Origin: Alphaproteobacteria bacterium
Lineage (GTDB): Bacteria > Pseudomonadota > Alphaproteobacteria > Micropepsales > Micropepsaceae
Direction of reading: 5' to 3'
Assembly: GCA_028869355.1 (NCBI GenBank)
Contig: JAGWSK010000564.1
Span: 1 to 15,189 of the forward strand
DNA length: 15,189 bases
How positions within the stretch are numbered: the stretch's first letter is position 1; each line of letters starts with the position of its first letter. Both the position numbers and the translations under genes were made by a program. The notes under the pieces were generated by a model that was given only the letters and a program-made list of their open reading frames with translations, searched no databases and was not told the origin of the DNA. Positions 6,258 through 14,589 of this stretch are shown one piece after another.

Positions 6258-7705
6258 GCGAACAGCAACCGCAATCCATGCGACAGCAACTGATGCCGGC
6301 TCCGCAGCGCGTGCCGGTACGGAGGACACGCGACGAGCGCGAATTCCTGCCGGCGGCGCTGGAAATCATCGAAACGCCAGTGTCGCCGGCGGGCCGGATT
6401 ATGATGGCGGTCATCGGCCTGCTCGTAGTGGTGGCTGTTGTCTGGGCATCTATCGGTCAGATCGATATCGTCGCGACCGCGAACGGACGGATCATTCCAT
6501 CCGGCGAGATCAAACTGATCCAGCCGCTGCAAATCGGCGTGGTGAAACGAATCGCGGTGGCCGAGGGCGATCACGTCACCGCCAATCAGGTGCTGGTCGA
6601 GCTCGATCCCACCACCAATGCCGCCGATCGGGACCGCGTCGCACATGATTTGATGCAGGCGGAACTCGACATCGCGCGGTTGCGCGCCGTGCTGTCCGGC
6701 AACGCCGCAAGCTTTGTGCCGCCGGCCGGATCCGATCCGGCCATCGCCGACGTGGAACGCGGTCAGACGGCAGCCCAGATTGCGCAGGAGGAGGCCAAGC
6801 TCGACGGGCTGGACCGGCAGGTCCTTGCCAAGGCGGCCGAGCGCGATCAGGCAAAAGCAGCGATTGAGAAAATCGACGGCTCTTTGCCGCTGCTGCAACA
6901 GAAGCTCGCGATCTATAACAAACTTCGCGAGACGCAATTTACATCGGAGGTAACACGGCTCGACACCGAGCGGCAGGTGCTCGAAGAGAAGCACGACCGC
7001 GACGCGGCGGTCCAGCAGGTCCAGGGCGCCATTGCCCAGATCGAAGCACTAACGCAGCAGCGCACCGAGACCGATGCGGAATTCCGCCATCAGGCGTTCG
7101 ACGACCTGCGCAAGGCGGACCAATACGCGTCCGAACAGCGTGAGGATCTGGTCAAGGCATCACAGCTTACCAGTCTGCAGGTGTTGCGTGCGCCGGTCTC
7201 CGGTACTGTCGAGCAGCTTGCCGTGCACACCGTAGGCGGCGTCGTCCAGCCGGCTCAGACGCTGATGGTGGTTGTGCCAGACCAGTCGAAGCTCGAAGTC
7301 GAGGCAATGCTGCCGAACCGCGATGCGGGATTTGTGCACGCAGGGGAACCGGCGGAGCTCAAAATCGAGGCGTTCAATTATACCCGCTATGGTTTGCTGC
7401 ACGGCGTGGTACGCACGGTCAGCCGCGATGCGCTGCGCAATGAGCGTGATGCGCCAAAGCCGGACGCCGATCAGGACGCACTCAAGTCAAACGCCCCGAA
7501 CCAGCAAAATGCCACCCCATCCGATACCGCCTATGTCGCGCGGGTGACAGTGAACGAGACCTCGGTTGAAACTGAGCAAGGGCCGAGGCCGCTGGAGCCA
7601 GGAATGACTGTGACGGCCGAAATCAAAACCGGAGATCGGCGGCTCATCGACTACATATTGTCGCCATTCATGCGCTACGCCCACGAAGCGCTCAGGGAGC
7701 GATGA
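6254..7705 (+). CDS. Type I secretion periplasmic adaptor, HlyD family
   Basis: A 483-residue membrane fusion protein (HlyD is 478) that links the inner-membrane ABC transporter to the TolC-type channel. A cytoplasmic tail (1-46) is followed by a single membrane helix (about 47-69) and the first lipoyl-like half (72-120, with GVVKRIAVAEGDHV). A long Ala/Gln/Glu/Arg-rich helical hairpin runs over about 125-290. The second lipoyl half has LRAPVSGTVEQL, and a beta-barrel domain follows (about 330-470). The C-terminal DYILSPFMRYAHEALRER matches the conserved end of HlyD/PrtE proteins (LSPL...SLRER). A Pro/Asn/Gln-rich insertion at about 405-425 is the least conserved-looking part. The ATG overlaps the stop of the transporter gene (ATGA), so translation is probably coupled; no independent strong ribosome site is visible. 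Confidence 0.95.
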   Translation: MSEQQPQSMRQQLMPAPQRVPVRRTRDEREFLPAALEIIETPVSPAGRIMMAVIGLLVVVAVVWASIGQIDIVATANGRIIPSGEIKLIQPLQIGVVKRIAVAEGDHVTANQVLVELDPTTNAADRDRVAHDLMQAELDIARLRAVLSGNAASFVPPAGSDPAIADVERGQTAAQIAQEEAKLDGLDRQVLAKAAERDQAKAAIEKIDGSLPLLQQKLAIYNKLRETQFTSEVTRLDTERQVLEEKHDRDAAVQQVQGAIAQIEALTQQRTETDAEFRHQAFDDLRKADQYASEQREDLVKASQLTSLQVLRAPVSGTVEQLAVHTVGGVVQPAQTLMVVVPDQSKLEVEAMLPNRDAGFVHAGEPAELKIEAFNYTRYGLLHGVVRTVSRDALRNERDAPKPDADQDALKSNAPNQQNATPSDTAYVARVTVNETSVETEQGPRPLEPGMTVTAEIKTGDRRLIDYILSPFMRYAHEALRER

Positions 7706-7750
7706 GCAGCGGTGCGTGTTGGGAAGCGGTAGTGCTACGCGGCGGATTTC

Positions 7751-9691
7751 ATGGGCAATGAGGCCACAGCGGCGGTCCGGGCGCAGGGTACTGAGGAGGC
7801 CGTAGCAACCCTCCAGGCCGCATTTGCACACCATAAGGCTGGGCGTTTCGACGACGCCGACGTGCTCTACCGGGAAGTTCTTTCGGCCGTGCCCAATCAC
7901 CCCAATGCTCTGCATTGGCTGGGCGTTATCGAAACACAGCGCGGCCATGCCGAGCGCGGTGTGGAGCTGATCAGGCGAGCTTTTCCCGCCCTCGACAACA
8001 TCTATGAGACACATTTGGATCTCGGAAACGCGCTACGCCTTACGGGCAAGCGCGAAGAAGCGCTCGAAAGCTTCCGGCGTGCCATTGCGCTGAAACCGGA
8101 CCAGGCGACGGCGTATATCTGGATGGGCAGTGTGCTTGGCGAGCTGGGCAGGTTTGAAGCCGCGGTGAGCCATTGCCAGACGGCGCTTGCGATTGATCCG
8201 AAATCCCTTTCCGCCCGCATGACTCTGGCCAGTGTGCTTCATGGCGCGCGCCGAATGCCGGAGGCAGCCCAGGCGTGGCGCGAGATCATCGATCTCGAGC
8301 CGGAGCGCGCCGAATCCTATCATCAGTTCTCCGGTCAGCTCATCACGGCCGGCTTGTTGATGGAGGCGCTGCATTGCCAGGAGCGTGCGATCGCATTGCA
8401 GCCGGAAAATGCCCTCTTCCACTGCGCGCGGGGGCAGACCCTGTTGCGGCTTTACGATGCCGAGCGGGCGGAGGCGAGCTTTCGCCGCGCGCTCGCCATT
8501 CGGCAGGATTGCAAAGAGGGTTTGACGGGACTGAGTTGGGCATTGCGCATGCTTGGCCGCTTCGAGGAGGCGGAGGTTTACACCAAACGGCTGCGTGAGC
8601 TCGATCCGGCCGATTGTCAGGCCGTGCGGCACGTGCCCTCAACAGGGAACCAGCCGCAGGACACGACGGAAATCGTCCGGCTGGCCGGCGTGCTTGAGGG
8701 ATCGCAGAACAAACCCAATGATCGAATCGCGGCCGGCTTCGCGCTGGGCCGGCTGCTGGATGAGGGCGGGCGGTACGACGAGGCTTTCGCGCGATACGTT
8801 ACTGCGAATGCGCTGGTCCGGGAATTCTGGCCGGCGAGCGGCGATCGTTTCGATGCTACAACGTTCACGCGCTCGATCGACGCGCTTATCGCCAGCAATT
8901 CGCCGGAAAATCTGGCCGATGCCGTCGTCACCGGCAATATCTCGGAGTTGCCGGTGTTTGTTGTCGGCATGCCGCGTTCGGGCACGACTCTGGTCGAACA
9001 GATTTGCGCCAGCCACTCGCGCGTATTTGGCGCCGGCGAGCGCGATGACATTGCGAGTATTGCTGTGGACATAGCGCGCGAACGGAAGCGCGGATTGCCG
9101 TTGTCTGAGGTCAGCCGGCGAGCAGCCGATGCCCATGTCGTAAAGCTTCACCGGCTGGGACGCGGCGCTCTGCGCGTCATCGATAAGTTGCCGGACAACA
9201 TTATCGTGGTCGCTCTCATCGCCCGGCTCTTCCCGCGCGCGCGCATCGTGTATTGCAGCCGTGATCCGCGTGATATCTCGCTCTCCTGCTACTTTCAAAT
9301 GTTCATCGAAGGCGCCCAGCATTTTTCTTACGATCTCGCAGATTGCGGCAAGCGCTGTCGCCAGATCGAGCGGCTGGCCGCGCACTGGCTGAAATTGCTG
9401 CCGCACCACATGATCGAGGTGAGCTACGAAAAGCTGGTCGCCGATCTCGAGGGCGAAGGCCGGCGGCTAATCGATTTTCTCGGTCTCTCATGGGAGCCGT
9501 CATGCCTCGAATTTCATCGCACCGAGCGAACCGTGGCGACGATCAGTCATTGGCAAGTTCGCCAGCCGCTTTATAGCAGCTCGATTGGGCGGTGGCGGCG
9601 TTATGAAAAGCATCTCGGGCCGCTGTTCGCGGCGCTCGACAATCGCGGCGAAACGACGATTTCTGAAACTGCCGGGAGTTTGAGCGCATGA
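7751..9691 (+). CDS. TPR-sulfotransferase fusion, first of two
   Basis: A 646-residue cytoplasmic-looking protein with no signal peptide. Residues about 20-290 form roughly seven TPR units (for example EALESFRRAIALKPD), a likely partner- or substrate-binding solenoid. Residues about 400-620 form a PAPS-dependent sulfotransferase of the Sulfotransfer_3 type. The 5'-phosphosulfate loop is PRSGTTLVEQ (from 408) and the 3'-phosphate motif is SRDPRDISLS (Arg504 onward). As in animal protein-tyrosine sulfotransferases there is a Gly-Glu after the first helix (GAGE, Glu430, the catalytic-base position) and a Lys in DKLPDN (Lys479). The C-terminus has the SHWQVRQPLY...RWRRYE...LGPL block of TPR-sulfotransferases. 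The acceptor is unknown; it could be the secreted protein, a polysaccharide or a lipid. It begins 45 bases after the adaptor gene and overlaps the next gene by 4 bases. ATG at 7751 was chosen, with only a weak GGCGG upstream. Confidence 0.9.
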   Translation: MGNEATAAVRAQGTEEAVATLQAAFAHHKAGRFDDADVLYREVLSAVPNHPNALHWLGVIETQRGHAERGVELIRRAFPALDNIYETHLDLGNALRLTGKREEALESFRRAIALKPDQATAYIWMGSVLGELGRFEAAVSHCQTALAIDPKSLSARMTLASVLHGARRMPEAAQAWREIIDLEPERAESYHQFSGQLITAGLLMEALHCQERAIALQPENALFHCARGQTLLRLYDAERAEASFRRALAIRQDCKEGLTGLSWALRMLGRFEEAEVYTKRLRELDPADCQAVRHVPSTGNQPQDTTEIVRLAGVLEGSQNKPNDRIAAGFALGRLLDEGGRYDEAFARYVTANALVREFWPASGDRFDATTFTRSIDALIASNSPENLADAVVTGNISELPVFVVGMPRSGTTLVEQICASHSRVFGAGERDDIASIAVDIARERKRGLPLSEVSRRAADAHVVKLHRLGRGALRVIDKLPDNIIVVALIARLFPRARIVYCSRDPRDISLSCYFQMFIEGAQHFSYDLADCGKRCRQIERLAAHWLKLLPHHMIEVSYEKLVADLEGEGRRLIDFLGLSWEPSCLEFHRTERTVATISHWQVRQPLYSSSIGRWRRYEKHLGPLFAALDNRGETTISETAGSLSA

Positions 9692-11580
9692 TTTCGACAG
9701 AAGCTCGTGACGATGTCCCGGTTGATCGCGTATTTCAGGATGCCATCGCTGCATATAGCGCCGGGAAGCTGGACGATGCTGAGGCGCGCTGCCGGGATCT
9801 TCTCAAACGGCAGCCAAATCATATTGGCGGCCTGCAGGTGCTTGCGGCCATCGCGGGCCGCGCGGGGGCGGCGCGCCGCGGCATCGAGCTGGTGCAGAAC
9901 GCCATTGCAATTGAACCGAAAAACCCAAACGCGCACATCCAGCTCGCGAAGCTGCTGCGGCAGGAACGCCGCACTGGCGAAGCGATCGCTGCTCTCAAGA
10001 CGGCCATCGAATTGGAGCCGGACAGCGCCGCCGCCTATAACGACCTGGGCTTGATTTATCTTGAGAGCGACGCCGCCGAAGCACTGAATTGTTTTGGCCG
10101 TGCAATCGAGCTCGGGCCCGATCTGGTAATTGCTTATTACAATACGGGGCTCGCACTGGAGCGGCAGGGACGCGTCGCCGAAGCGATGGCAGCTTTCCGC
10201 CGACTTCTGGAGGTTGATTCCGGCTTCGCGGAAGCACACGCAAAGCTCGGCAATCTTCTGCTGATGACCGACCATGATCCTGAAGGTCTCAAACATCTCC
10301 GCTGCTGCGTCGCAGCAAAGCCCGATTCGAGCCTTGCATTTATGTGCGAGGCAAAGATTCTCGTCGAAGAGGGCAACGCAGCCGCAGCCGAACCGGCGAT
10401 TCGCCGTGCAATCGAACTTGATCGCCAGAACCCCGATGCGCAGGCACTGCTGGGCTCGATTTTAATGGAGTTGGGGCGGTTTGAGGATGCAGCAGCGGCC
10501 TCCGATCTGGCTGTCGCGCTCAATCGGAGGCAGCTGGCCGCGTACCATGCATTAACTCACGTCAAGAAAATGACCGAAGCGGATCGTCCGCTGGTCAATC
10601 AGATGGAATGGATGCTGAAAGAATATAAGTTGGCGGCTGAGGGACGGATACCGATCCATTTTGCGCTTGGGAAGGCGTACGATGACCTGGGCGAGTATGG
10701 GAATGCTATTGCACATTTCGACGAAGCGAACGCATTAAAACGCCAAAGCGTATCTTGTCGCCATTCAGGATACGACGTCATCACCGACCGCCAGATCGAG
10801 AAGTTCAGTGCGGATTTCTTCTCGCGCAACGCGGGCGCCGGATCCGATTGGGATGGAGCGGTTCTTGTCGTCGGGATGCCGCGTTCGGGGACCACGCTGG
10901 TTGAGCAGATCCTTTCCAGCCACCCGCACATTGCCGCTGCCGGAGAGCTTGCCTTCTGGCGCGATCACGTATCGACCGCGCGTTTCGATGAAAATGGCCG
11001 CATTGATCCGGCCTGGATCAGTGCAACTGCCCGTCAGTATCAGGCGTTACTCTCGGGCATCTCGCCCACAGCGCGGCGTGTCACCGACAAGATGCCGCAA
11101 AACTTCAATCTGATAGCGCTCATTCATGCGGTTCTTCCGCGCGCGCGGATTATTCATTGCCGCCGGCACCCCGTGGATACTTGTCTGTCGAACTATTTCC
11201 AGAATTTCAGCCGGAGGATCGATTTTGCCTACGACCGCAGCGATCTGCTCGCATTCTATCGGCAGTATGAGCGGCTAATGGCGCATTGGCGCAGCGTGCT
11301 GCCGACCGATATTTTCATGGAAGTGCAATATGAGGACCTGGTTGTCAATCCGGAACCCGTGACACGCAAGATGATCGAATTCTGCGGCCTCGATTGGGAC
11401 GACGCCTGTCTGCATTCGGAACGCAACAAGCGCGCGGTGCGGACCGCCAGTGTGTGGCAGGCGCGCCAGCCGGTTTATCGCACATCAGTTGCGCGCTGGC
11501 GCAACTACGAACCCTGGCTGGGTCCGCTGCGTGAGCTGCTGCCGGATACGGACCGGACGAAAAGCACGACGATCGATTGA
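9688..11580 (+). CDS. TPR-sulfotransferase fusion, second of two
   Basis: A 630-residue paralogue of the preceding protein, starting at an ATG that overlaps its stop codon (ATGA). TPR units fill about residues 10-310 (for example EAIAALKTAIELEPD and EAMAAFRRLLEVDS). The sulfotransferase domain has PRSGTTLVEQILSSHP (from 398), AAGE with Glu420, DKMPQN with Lys468 and a 3'-phosphate motif CRRHPVDTCLSNYF (from 491). It ends with SVWQARQPVY...RWRNYE...LGPL. The TPR part differs strongly from that of its neighbour while the sulfotransferase part shares all motifs, which suggests different binding partners for one chemistry or a heteromeric enzyme. The RRHPVD version of the second motif is less like the usual RDPRD but keeps the Arg. 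It lies 22 bases before the TolC gene. Sulfotransferase assignment is firm; the acceptor is not known. Confidence 0.9.
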   Translation: MISTEARDDVPVDRVFQDAIAAYSAGKLDDAEARCRDLLKRQPNHIGGLQVLAAIAGRAGAARRGIELVQNAIAIEPKNPNAHIQLAKLLRQERRTGEAIAALKTAIELEPDSAAAYNDLGLIYLESDAAEALNCFGRAIELGPDLVIAYYNTGLALERQGRVAEAMAAFRRLLEVDSGFAEAHAKLGNLLLMTDHDPEGLKHLRCCVAAKPDSSLAFMCEAKILVEEGNAAAAEPAIRRAIELDRQNPDAQALLGSILMELGRFEDAAAASDLAVALNRRQLAAYHALTHVKKMTEADRPLVNQMEWMLKEYKLAAEGRIPIHFALGKAYDDLGEYGNAIAHFDEANALKRQSVSCRHSGYDVITDRQIEKFSADFFSRNAGAGSDWDGAVLVVGMPRSGTTLVEQILSSHPHIAAAGELAFWRDHVSTARFDENGRIDPAWISATARQYQALLSGISPTARRVTDKMPQNFNLIALIHAVLPRARIIHCRRHPVDTCLSNYFQNFSRRIDFAYDRSDLLAFYRQYERLMAHWRSVLPTDIFMEVQYEDLVVNPEPVTRKMIEFCGLDWDDACLHSERNKRAVRTASVWQARQPVYRTSVARWRNYEPWLGPLRELLPDTDRTKSTTID

Positions 11581-11602
11581 CCGAAAGGCTGGGGGGCCAG
11601 AC

Positions 11603-12964
11603 ATGGCAAATTCAGAACTTCTCACCGGATTCGTGGTGGCACTACTTTCGACTTCTGCCGTCACATCTGCCGCGAAGGCGGAGACATTTACCCTCGCCGA
11701 GGCGCTCAGCCTCGCCTATGAGAGCAATCCGCAACTGGAGGCGCAGCGCGCGGCATTGCGCGCGAGCGATGAGGAAGTCGCCAAGGCACTCGCCGGTTGG
11801 CGACCGAGTGTGACGGCCGAAGGCAGTTATGGATACGAAAGGGGGGAGTACTTCGTCATCCCCGGACCGCAGTCCGGAACCACGCCGCGGGAAGGGACTG
11901 TCACCGTCAGTCAGCCGCTGTTTCGCGGCGACACCATCGCGAACATCCGGAAGGCCAAGGCATTGGTCGAATCCGGCCGCGAGCAGTTGGCGGCGACTGA
12001 AGTTTCGGTCCTGTTGAATGCGGCAACGGCATATCTGGATGTCGTGCGCTACCAGGACGAGGTCAAAATCGAACAGGATAATGTGCAGGCGTTGCAGAAT
12101 CTGCGCGACGTCGTTTCGACACGAGTCATGTTGGGCGACCTCAGCCGGACCGATCTGGCCCAGAGCGAAGGCCGGCTGCAAAGCGCGATGGAGCAGGTGC
12201 AACTGGCGCAAAGCCAGTTGGCCGGTGCCCGCGCGACATTCGAACAATATGTCGGCAGACCCGCGGAATCACTGGAAGCCCAAACCATCTTTCCGGTGGT
12301 GCCCGAAAGTTATGATGCCGCGATCAGCATTGCCGTTCAGAATAATCCGTCACTGCTCTACGCGCGCGCTCAGGAAGTCGCGGCGGGCTACGCCGTGGAC
12401 GCTGCCTTCGGTGCGCTGTTTCCGACGCTGTCGCTGCAGGGGCAGTATCAGCGTTCGGCCGATCTGGTCGCCAGGGGGATCAAGATCAATTCCGTGTCCG
12501 TCACTGCGCAGCTCACCATTCCGCTCTATCAGGGCGGTGCGGAATATGCCGGTATTCGGGAATCGAAGGAGCAGCGCAATCAGGCCGGCTACAACGTCGC
12601 TGACGCCGAACGCCAGGTACGCCAGCAGGTGCAGACGGCCGATGAGTCGATGCGCAATGCTCAGGCCGCGATGCGCATCGACGAGAATCAGGTTGCGGCG
12701 ACGCAGATCGCCTTTGAGGGCGCCGAGCAGGAAACGGTGGCTGGCACGCGAACCACACTCGATGTTCTGATTGCCGAACAGGATCTCGTGAGCGCCCGCG
12801 TGTCACTCGTGACCGCACGCCGAAACGCCTATGTCGGGGCGTACCAGCTTCTGTCGGGCACCGGCGGGCTCACCGCCAAGGCGCTCAACCTGCCGGTCAA
12901 ACTGTATGATCCGCAAGTGCATTATGACCAGGACGCGACGCGCTGGTTCGGCTTCGGCAACTGA
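11603..12964 (+). CDS. Outer-membrane channel of type I secretion, TolC family
   Basis: A 453-residue outer-membrane efflux protein that should complete the secretion channel with the ABC transporter and adaptor. ATG at 11603 was chosen because a run of six G (11591-11596) lies 6 bases upstream and because it gives a Sec signal peptide (hydrophobic FVVALLSTSAV, cleavage probably after AKA at residue 26). The open frame upstream runs inside the sulfotransferase gene. Two OEP repeats are seen. The first begins FTLAEALSLAYESNPQLEAQRAAL with TVTVSQPLFRGD as its strand; the second begins YDAAISIAVQNNPSLLYARAQE with VTAQLTIPLYQGG. The VRYQDEVKIEQDNV and GTRTTLDVLIAEQDLVSAR motifs are typical of TolC/AggA/PrtF proteins. 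TolC is often encoded apart from the transporter; here it closes the cluster after the two sulfotransferase genes. Confidence 0.94.
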   Translation: MANSELLTGFVVALLSTSAVTSAAKAETFTLAEALSLAYESNPQLEAQRAALRASDEEVAKALAGWRPSVTAEGSYGYERGEYFVIPGPQSGTTPREGTVTVSQPLFRGDTIANIRKAKALVESGREQLAATEVSVLLNAATAYLDVVRYQDEVKIEQDNVQALQNLRDVVSTRVMLGDLSRTDLAQSEGRLQSAMEQVQLAQSQLAGARATFEQYVGRPAESLEAQTIFPVVPESYDAAISIAVQNNPSLLYARAQEVAAGYAVDAAFGALFPTLSLQGQYQRSADLVARGIKINSVSVTAQLTIPLYQGGAEYAGIRESKEQRNQAGYNVADAERQVRQQVQTADESMRNAQAAMRIDENQVAATQIAFEGAEQETVAGTRTTLDVLIAEQDLVSARVSLVTARRNAYVGAYQLLSGTGGLTAKALNLPVKLYDPQVHYDQDATRWFGFGN

Positions 12965-12968
12965 CCCC

Positions 12969-12987
12969 CGCCGGAATTTTCCCGGCG
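12969..12987 (+). terminator. Possible weak terminator after the secretion cluster
   Basis: CGCCGG, a 7-base loop (AATTTTC) and CCGGCG form a 6-bp G/C stem starting 5 bases after the TolC stop. There is no U-run behind it, so intrinsic termination would be weak. Its position at the end of the cluster is the main support. Confidence 0.35.
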
Positions 12988-13023
12988 ATTCGGTTCATTG
13001 CTTCTGACTGGGCAGATGACGCG

Positions 13024-13371
13024 TCACGGCGCAGCAACCCCGGCTTTGCGCAACTCGGCCGTGAGCCGCCCCGCCAGCCAGGCGAACGTCATATGCAGAT
13101 CGGCCGCGAATGACCAAAGCGGATAACGCAAGGTCAGCGGCCGGTTTTTCTCAATGAGATAGTGGGTCGTGAATGCCGGTCCATAACCGGCCGCAATTGC
13201 CAAAACCACGAGCCAGCCATTGAACAGCACCAGACTCGCAATCAGCAGCGCGATGGCAACGAGTGTTCCCCCGATATGGACATACCGCGTCGAGGGAGTC
13301 GCATGCTCCTGCAGATAATGCGGCCAGAATGTCCGATAGCTGTCGATCACCCGCGGTTTCGCATTTGCCAT
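13024..13371 (-). CDS. DUF962 / Mpo1-like membrane protein
   Basis: A 115-residue protein of the DUF962 family, whose yeast member Mpo1 is an iron-dependent 2-hydroxy fatty acid dioxygenase in fatty acid alpha-oxidation. The visible family pattern is SYRTFWPHYLQEH (11-23), YVHIGGT with His32, two hydrophobic helices (about 33-50 and 53-68), HYLIEKNRP with His70, and YPLWSFAADLHM with His93. The spaced histidines match the metal-ligand positions expected for the family. The frame extends upstream to a TTG at 13386, but the ATG at 13371 has AAAGGCGG 5 bases before it and was chosen. Transcribed away from the secretion cluster and divergent from the small exported protein. Family assignment is good; enzymatic activity in bacteria is not shown by sequence. 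Confidence 0.82.
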   Translation of the reverse strand: MANAKPRVIDSYRTFWPHYLQEHATPSTRYVHIGGTLVAIALLIASLVLFNGWLVVLAIAAGYGPAFTTHYLIEKNRPLTLRYPLWSFAADLHMTFAWLAGRLTAELRKAGVAAP

Positions 13372-13399
13372 CGAGCCGCCTTTCAAAGGCTACGGCCAT

Positions 13400-13429
13400 A
13401 TTGTAGAGCGGAATCGTCCATCATGCTAA
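13400..13429 (-). promoter_or_regulatory. Candidate promoter for the DUF962 gene
   Basis: On the minus strand, TTAGCA (13429-13424) and TACAAT (13405-13400) are separated by 18 bases. This would start transcription about 20 bases before the ATG at 13371. On the plus strand the same DNA gives TTGTAG (13401-13406) and GCTAAT/TAATAT (13425-13432), a weaker candidate for the divergent gene, so the two promoters may overlap. Confidence 0.38.
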
Positions 13430-13481
13430 TATTCGGCACGGCGGACGCTGCACGATCGGTTGCAACGGGATGGAGAGCGCA

Positions 13482-14039
13482 ATGCGGATAAGTATCTGGG
13501 CAAGTTTGGCAACAGCGCTTGCGCTCGCGGCAACGCCCGCCGATGCCGCCTGGCATGGCTATTTCAACAAGCAAGGCGTTGCATTTTCCTTCGCAGCGCC
13601 CGGCGAGTTGAAAGGCGAAAAATCCACCTATCACAGTGCAATCGCGGGCGAGCGCAACTCAGTCGTATTCACCTCGGTCGAAGATAATGTGGAGTTCAAA
13701 ATCACGATCGTCGATTTTCCCGGACGCGCAAGCGACGAAGCCGCCCTCCTCAAGGAGGCCTCGGCCACGTATCAGAATCAGGCGAAAGTGCTCCTGGACG
13801 AGGAGGATGCGCGAATCGAATCCACTTACGGCCGCAAAGTGACGGTCGACCTGCCCAATAATGGCGGGCGTTCCATGAGCGCGATCTATTTCAAGGATAA
13901 TCACCTGATCCAACTGCAGGCGACTGTGCTTCCGGGCGGCGACAGTGACTCGGCCTATATGGGACGATTTGTCGATTCGCTGTCGTTTTACGAAAGTTAC
14001 ATCGCCGACGGTGCGACCGAACTAAAGCTGCCGAATTAG
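13482..14039 (+). CDS. Small exported protein of unknown function
   Basis: A 185-residue protein with a Sec signal peptide (MRISIWASLATALALAATPADA, cleavage likely before the Ala-Trp), so periplasmic or released. I do not recognise a named family. The mature part alternates beta strands with a central helix: GVAFSFAAPGELKGE, NSVVFTSVEDNVEFKITIVDF, then a charged helix (ASDEAALLKEASATYQNQAK), and it ends RFVDSLSFYESY. That layout loosely recalls PsbP/DcrB-like small periplasmic folds, which is only an impression. There is no Cys in the mature part. The ATG at 13482 was chosen over the one at 13470 because GGAGAG sits just before it and it gives the more compact signal peptide. Divergent from the DUF962 gene, and its stop lies 14 bases from the end of the convergent AhpD-like gene. 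Confidence 0.8.
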   Translation: MRISIWASLATALALAATPADAAWHGYFNKQGVAFSFAAPGELKGEKSTYHSAIAGERNSVVFTSVEDNVEFKITIVDFPGRASDEAALLKEASATYQNQAKVLLDEEDARIESTYGRKVTVDLPNNGGRSMSAIYFKDNHLIQLQATVLPGGDSDSAYMGRFVDSLSFYESYIADGATELKLPN

Positions 14040-14053
14040 GCTGCGCTCCGTGA

Positions 14054-14527
14054 TTAGCCCACTTTTCGGATGTGCGGCGACTTGTAATTTCCCGCCGGCA
14101 TGCGGAAAGCAACATTGAAGCGGTTCCAGCCGTTGATGGCGACAATTGCCAGCGTCAGTTGGGCCAATTCGGTTTCGCTGAATTCCTTGAGCGCCAGCTC
14201 GTAGATTTCATCTGGAACTTCACGGTCCTTGAGTTCGGTGACAGCTTCAGCCCATGCCAGCGCGGCACGCTCGCGGCTGTTGTAGATGTTGGGGGCGTCG
14301 CGCCAGGCACTGATCATGTAGATGCGTTGTTCGGTTTCGTCGAGGGCGCGTAAATCCTTGGAATGCATGTCGAGACAGAATGCGCAGCCATTGATTTGCG
14401 ATACGCGGTAGACGACGAGATTGACGAGTTGTCGTGGCAAGCGGGTTTTTTCGACTGCCTGGCTCAGCGCGAGCATTGCCTGCACGGCTTCCGGATAGAC
14501 CTGGTCATATCTGAGGCGCGTCTGCAT
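14054..14527 (-). CDS. AhpD-like / carboxymuconolactone decarboxylase family protein
   Basis: A 157-residue all-helical protein of the AhpD/CMD superfamily, usually thiol-disulfide peroxidases or related reductases of the cytoplasm. The core motif SQINGCAFCLDMH gives the redox pair Cys48/Cys51 and His55, spaced as C-x2-C-x3-H. The Glu found 12 residues before the first Cys in Mycobacterium AhpD is Asn36 here, so the proton relay may differ. A second helix block (NSRERAALAWAEAVTEL) and the closing AIVAINGWNRFNVAFRMPAG are typical of the single-domain family members. The start is fixed by a perfect AGGAGG before the ATG. A promoter candidate lies 63-91 bases upstream. Likely role in handling peroxide or organic hydroperoxides, or in reducing another substrate; the substrate is not visible. 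Confidence 0.88.
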   Translation of the reverse strand: MQTRLRYDQVYPEAVQAMLALSQAVEKTRLPRQLVNLVVYRVSQINGCAFCLDMHSKDLRALDETEQRIYMISAWRDAPNIYNSRERAALAWAEAVTELKDREVPDEIYELALKEFSETELAQLTLAIVAINGWNRFNVAFRMPAGNYKSPHIRKVG

Positions 14528-14532
14528 TGAGT

Positions 14533-14538
14533 CCTCCT
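14533..14538 (-). promoter_or_regulatory. Consensus ribosome binding site of the AhpD-like gene
   Basis: On the minus strand AGGAGG occurs 5 bases before the ATG at 14527. It is the only perfect Shine-Dalgarno in the window and suggests high translation. Confidence 0.8.
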
Positions 14539-14589
14539 GTTAGATTGCTCCTCGCTCCGTCAGAACGCCGGCACCCATCGATCGCCTCG

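Noticed and set aside
11450..11602. Extended start of the TolC gene inside the sulfotransferase gene.
   Set aside because: Would bury the signal peptide; the ATG at 11603 has a G-rich ribosome site and a clean Sec signal.
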